10,636 bases of DNA from JBGSIZ01 sp041742255 (GTDB taxonomy: Bacteria > Pseudomonadota > Alphaproteobacteria > Rhodobacterales > Rhodobacteraceae): NCBI GenBank assembly GCA_041742255.1, contig JBGSIZ010000318.1, positions 1-10,636 on the forward strand, in the 5' to 3' direction. A model generated the notes under the pieces. The model did no database searches, was not told where the DNA came from, and was given only the letters and a program-made list of their open reading frames with translations. Every line of letters begins with the position of its first letter. Position 1 is the first letter of the stretch. The position numbers and the translations under genes are program-made. Positions 6,085 through 10,636 of the stretch are shown piece by piece.

Positions 6085-6932
6085 TCGTCCCGCACCCCAT
6101 TGCGCAGCGTCCCAATGCCCTCGGCGGTCACTTCGACCACATCTCCCGGCACCAGAAACCGGGGCGGATCAAACCGCGCGCCCGCCCCCGTGGGCGTGCC
6201 CGTGACGATGATATCGCCGGGCACCAACGTTGTGAATGTCGAGATATAGGCGATCTGGCGCGCCACCGAAAACAGCATCCGGGACGTGCGGTCATCCTGA
6301 CGGACCTCGCCGTTGACCGTTGTTTTCAAACCAATATCCGTGATCTGGGCCGGGTGGGTAAACGGCAAAAGAACGGGACCCATCGCGCCTGATCCGTCCC
6401 AGTTCTTGCCTTGGGTCACGTTGAATTTCGCGTGTCGGACCCAATCGCGCAGCGTGCCTTCGTTGCACAGGGTCAGGCCCGCGATATGGGTCAGGGCCTG
6501 CGCCTGCGGGATACGCCGCCCGGCGGTGCCGATCACCACGGCAACCTCGCCTTCATAATCCAGTTGGGGCGATTCGGGGGGCCGGACCAGCGGCTGGTCA
6601 TGGCCCACAAACGACCGGGCAAACCGGATGAACAACGACATATTCGGCGGGGCCTCGGCCCCATCTTTGTATTCGGCGTTGCGGTCGGGGAAATTCACGC
6701 CGACGCAAATGATCTTTTCGGGGTCGGGCACCGGAATGTCATAAGTAAACGCACCGACCGGATGGGTCACGGCCCGACCCATCGCGGCATGAGCCATCTG
6801 TTTCAACGCGCCCGCCGCAATCACATCGCGCAACGTGCGCCAATGGGGAAAATCGGGGGACAAGGCAATCATGCCGCCGCGCGTCTGGACGCCCCAAAAC
6901 TGCTGCCCCCCGGTGCTAAAGGTCGCAAACAT
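6081..6932 (-). CDS. hpaG: FAH-family enzyme, HpaG-type decarboxylase/isomerase (single domain)
   Basis: The 283-residue fumarylacetoacetate hydrolase-family protein most likely carries out the HpaG steps: decarboxylation of 5-oxopent-3-ene-1,2,5-tricarboxylate and/or isomerisation of 2-hydroxyhepta-2,4-diene-1,7-dioate. Visible motifs are KIICVGVNF (73-81), the metal pair Glu127-x-Glu129 in DYEGEVAVVIG, NEGTLRDW (157-164), QGKNWDG (174-180, Lys176) and GDIIVTGTPTG near the end. The third metal ligand in this family is normally the Asp of an 'ND' motif; here it reads Asn157-Glu158. Escherichia coli HpaG is a tandem duplication of about 430 residues, whereas this protein has one domain, so one protein may do both steps or a second copy lies outside. 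Its ATG follows the decarboxylase stop directly (TGAATG), with GGGGAGG just upstream. Family certain, exact reaction inferred from context. Confidence 0.85.
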   Translation of the reverse strand: MFATFSTGGQQFWGVQTRGGMIALSPDFPHWRTLRDVIAAGALKQMAHAAMGRAVTHPVGAFTYDIPVPDPEKIICVGVNFPDRNAEYKDGAEAPPNMSLFIRFARSFVGHDQPLVRPPESPQLDYEGEVAVVIGTAGRRIPQAQALTHIAGLTLCNEGTLRDWVRHAKFNVTQGKNWDGSGAMGPVLLPFTHPAQITDIGLKTTVNGEVRQDDRTSRMLFSVARQIAYISTFTTLVPGDIIVTGTPTGAGARFDPPRFLVPGDVVEVTAEGIGTLRNGVRDE

Positions 6933-8330
6933 TCACACCTCCCCGGCAAACTGGATCAACACGGGCAACGCCGCCTGCACATCGGCCTGTGTGCAGTCGA
7001 ACTGCCCGACCTGAAACCGGACGACAACGCGCCCATTCACCCGGGTCTGGGTGATGTAGATGCGCCCGTCATCGTTGATTTTGTTGACATAGTCTATCAT
7101 CTGGGCATCCGTCCGACCGGTCAGGGTGAACGTGAACAACGACAACACCGGGTCGCTCACAATCACAAATCCGGGTGTCTGGCGCAGGTCGCGGCACAGG
7201 CTTTGTGCCCAGTCCACATGATTGCGCAACCGCCCGCGCAGCCCCTCCATCCCATAGGACCGGATCAAAAACCACAGCTTGAGCGCGCGAAACCTGCGGC
7301 CCAATGGCACCGACCATTCGGAATAGTTGATGATCCCGTCCGCGCCGTGGGTTTTCAGATATTCGGGCTGAATGGCCAGCGTTTTGACCAGCGACGCGGG
7401 ATCCGCGACAAAGTGTGCAGAACAATCAAACTGTGCGCCCAGCCATTTGTGCGGGTTGAACACGATGGAATCGGCCCCCTCGACCCCTGTCCACAGATGC
7501 CGGAATTCGGGCACGATCATCGCGGCGCCCGCCCATGCGGCGTCAATATGGGTATACAGCCCTTCGGCCTTGGCGACGGCAATGACGGCTTGCAGATCGT
7601 CACAGGCCCCGGTCCCGGTGCCCCCCGTGCAGGCAATCACACCCGCAGGCAGATACCCCGCCGCGCGGTCGGCGGCGATGGCATCGCGCAAGGCGTCCGG
7701 GTCCATCGACCGCAACGGCCCACTGGTCGGGATTCGAACCAGATTATCCTGCCCGATCCCGGCAACCCAGATGGCGCGGTCCACGCTCGTATGCACCTCG
7801 GCACTTGCATAAATCCGCAGGCGAGGCTGCCCCGACAGACCCTGTTGGTTCCCGGTCCACTGCAGACTGCGTTCACGCATGGTCAACACGGCGGCAAGGG
7901 TGGCGCTGGATGCGCTGTCCTGAATGACGCCGCTGAACCGGTCCGGCAGGCCAATGGCCTGTCGCAACCAATCCAGCATGACGGTTTCCATTTCGGTGGC
8001 GGCGGGGCTGGTTTGCCACAACATGCATTGGGCGGCGATGGTGCTGACCAACATTTCCGCCAACATGGACGGCGGGGCGGCATTGGCGGGGAAATAGGCG
8101 AAAAACCGGGGATGCTGCCAATGGGTGATGCCGGGCATCACGACGGATTCGAAATCGGCCATGATGGCCTCCATCGCCTCCGGTCCTTCGGGGGGGATGG
8201 CGGGCAATTGGGCGGCGATGTCACCAGGGGCCGTTTGGGCGCGCACCGGTCGGTCGCGCAGGGTCCGGTGATACTCGGCGGCCCAGTCGCTTATTTTGGC
8301 ACCCCAATGGGCGAATTCGTCCCAATGCAT
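6933..8330 (-). CDS. PLP-dependent aromatic-L-amino-acid decarboxylase (group II)
   Basis: The 465-residue protein belongs to the group II PLP decarboxylases (DOPA, tyrosine, tryptophan decarboxylases). Visible signatures are HPRFFAYFPA (73-82), EVHTSV with His180 stacking on PLP, HIDAAWAG with Asp263 contacting the pyridine nitrogen, and NPHKWLG with Lys295 as the PLP lysine. PLGRRFRALKLWF follows at 342-354. Tyr324 lies 29 residues after the lysine, exactly as Tyr332 after Lys303 in mammalian DOPA decarboxylase. This tyrosine marks true decarboxylases; aldehyde-forming relatives carry Phe there. The gene sits between hpaD (9 bases) and hpaG (0 bases) with GGGGA before its ATG, so it belongs to the operon. 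Likely substrates are L-DOPA or tyrosine, giving dopamine or tyramine, which amine oxidation could turn into (homo)protocatechuate-pathway substrates. The substrate is inference. Confidence 0.9.
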   Translation of the reverse strand: MHWDEFAHWGAKISDWAAEYHRTLRDRPVRAQTAPGDIAAQLPAIPPEGPEAMEAIMADFESVVMPGITHWQHPRFFAYFPANAAPPSMLAEMLVSTIAAQCMLWQTSPAATEMETVMLDWLRQAIGLPDRFSGVIQDSASSATLAAVLTMRERSLQWTGNQQGLSGQPRLRIYASAEVHTSVDRAIWVAGIGQDNLVRIPTSGPLRSMDPDALRDAIAADRAAGYLPAGVIACTGGTGTGACDDLQAVIAVAKAEGLYTHIDAAWAGAAMIVPEFRHLWTGVEGADSIVFNPHKWLGAQFDCSAHFVADPASLVKTLAIQPEYLKTHGADGIINYSEWSVPLGRRFRALKLWFLIRSYGMEGLRGRLRNHVDWAQSLCRDLRQTPGFVIVSDPVLSLFTFTLTGRTDAQMIDYVNKINDDGRIYITQTRVNGRVVVRFQVGQFDCTQADVQAALPVLIQFAGEV

Positions 8331-8339
8331 GTATGTCCC

Positions 8340-9320
8340 CTACGGCGCGATGATCGGTTGGGCGGTCAGATCGCTGTGGCGCAGCGGGGCACCGTCAAAC
8401 ACGGACCCCAATTCGAACCACGATTTGGGGGCGGGCGCACCCCACAGGGTCTGTCGCTGCGGGTCGGTCAGGCTCCACCGGATCGGCTCCAGATCGGGAT
8501 CGCAGGTTTGATAATCGGAACAGTAAATCTCGGTCCGGTGGCCGTCGCGGTCACGGATATACAGGAAAAACGCGTTCGAAATGCCGTGCCGCCCCGGCCC
8601 GCGTTCGATATTCTCCAGATATCCGGTCGTGGACATCAGATCCAGCAGGTCAATGATATTGAGGGGGGTGGGCACCCAGAACGCGGTATGATGCAAACGG
8701 GGGCCTGTGCCATTGGTGAACGCGATGTCATGCACGCCCCCCTTGCGGTGCATCCACGCGGCCCATGTGCGGTCGGTTTCATCATCTGCCGTATATTCCG
8801 TCAGGCGAAATCCCATCTCACCGTAAAATACCACACTCGCATCCACATTCGACGAAAACAGGTTGAAATGGTCAATGCGCAGCGGTTTGACCCCGTGATA
8901 CAGCTTATACTGTTGATGGATCGGGGGAAGGCGGTCCATTTTGGCGTAAAATTCCAACGGCACGCTGAACGGGTCACGGGTGCGCAGAACGCGGCCCATG
9001 AACGGGCGGTCAACCCACGAAACGGGCAAATCCTTGGCGGTAAACCACGCCGCTGCGCGGTCCAGATCGGTGTCGTCCCACACCTTGAACCCCAACACGC
9101 CCACGCCCGGTTCGGGGGCGCGGCGCAGGATCATGCAATGGTGCCCCCGTTCCTCCAGCGCACGCAGATAGATCGTATCGGCGTCCTCGTGGGTGATTTG
9201 CAGGCCCAGCATGTCCACATAAAACCCGCGCGACCACGCCAGATCGGTCACATGCAATTCGACATGGGACAGGCGCACGATGTTGAACGGGGGATACAGG
9301 GCGGGGGCGGGAACAGGCAT
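8340..9320 (-). CDS. hpaD: homoprotocatechuate 2,3-dioxygenase, HpaD (extradiol, vicinal oxygen chelate type)
   Basis: HpaD opens the ring of 3,4-dihydroxyphenylacetate with O2, giving 5-carboxymethyl-2-hydroxymuconate semialdehyde. The 326 residues form two vicinal-oxygen-chelate (glyoxalase-like) domains; the C-terminal one holds the metal. Ligands are His151, His211 and Glu264, matching His155, His214 and Glu267 of Brevibacterium fuscum HPCD. Second-sphere residues also match: His197 (200), Trp189 (192), Arg240 (243), His245 (248) and Tyr254 (257). This places it with the Brevibacterium/Arthrobacter type I enzymes and not with the unrelated Escherichia coli HpaD. Whether it uses Fe(II) or Mn(II) cannot be read from the sequence. 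The ribosome binding site AGGAG overlaps the hpaE stop, with a 9-base gap between the genes. Confidence 0.95.
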   Translation of the reverse strand: MPVPAPALYPPFNIVRLSHVELHVTDLAWSRGFYVDMLGLQITHEDADTIYLRALEERGHHCMILRRAPEPGVGVLGFKVWDDTDLDRAAAWFTAKDLPVSWVDRPFMGRVLRTRDPFSVPLEFYAKMDRLPPIHQQYKLYHGVKPLRIDHFNLFSSNVDASVVFYGEMGFRLTEYTADDETDRTWAAWMHRKGGVHDIAFTNGTGPRLHHTAFWVPTPLNIIDLLDLMSTTGYLENIERGPGRHGISNAFFLYIRDRDGHRTEIYCSDYQTCDPDLEPIRWSLTDPQRQTLWGAPAPKSWFELGSVFDGAPLRHSDLTAQPIIAP

Positions 9321-9329
9321 CGCGGTCTC

Positions 9330-10636
<1,307 letters not shown>

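Overview
The window (GC-rich, third-position G/C bias, strong Shine-Dalgarno sites) looks like chromosomal DNA of an alphaproteobacterium, most likely of the Rhodobacteraceae (Roseobacter/Rhodobacter type). The main reasons are a ccoNOQP operon with a divergent universal stress protein gene and FnrL-type boxes between them, and an RTX-type secreted protein. The species cannot be named from the sequence alone.

Left part (1-4009): a usp gene, cut by the window edge, is transcribed leftward. Rightward runs the complete structural operon ccoN-ccoO-ccoQ-ccoP for the cbb3-type cytochrome c oxidase, the high-affinity terminal oxidase used at low oxygen. All haem and copper ligands expected for CcoN, and all three CXXCH haem c sites of CcoO and CcoP, are present. 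The usp-ccoN intergenic region carries two near-consensus FNR/FnrL boxes 32 bp apart and two small inverted repeats in the presumed ccoN leader. A hairpin terminator follows ccoP. The assembly genes ccoGHIS, often found next to ccoNOQP, do not follow here.

Middle (4010-5292): a 314-base non-coding stretch with the terminator, then one gene for a 291-residue protein without signal peptide. It has an unrecognised N-terminal domain, a Pro-Glu hinge and a short C-terminal RTX calcium-binding block, which suggests type I secretion. A second hairpin separates it from the convergent operon.

Right part (5293-10636, minus strand): five tightly packed genes, transcribed leftward in the order hpaE (5' end outside the window), hpaD, a group II PLP-dependent aromatic amino acid decarboxylase, a single-domain hpaG-type FAH-fold enzyme, and hpaH. 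HpaD, HpaE, HpaG and HpaH are steps of the homoprotocatechuate (3,4-dihydroxyphenylacetate) meta-cleavage pathway, which ends in pyruvate and succinic semialdehyde. HpaF, HpaI and any hydroxylase, transporter or regulator are not in the window.

Most of the window is recognisable metabolism. The most interesting point is the decarboxylase gene placed inside the ring-cleavage operon with stop-to-start spacing of 9 bases or less on both sides. It suggests that aromatic amino acids or L-DOPA are fed through their amines into homoprotocatechuate. No tRNA, rRNA, CRISPR array or insertion sequence was seen.
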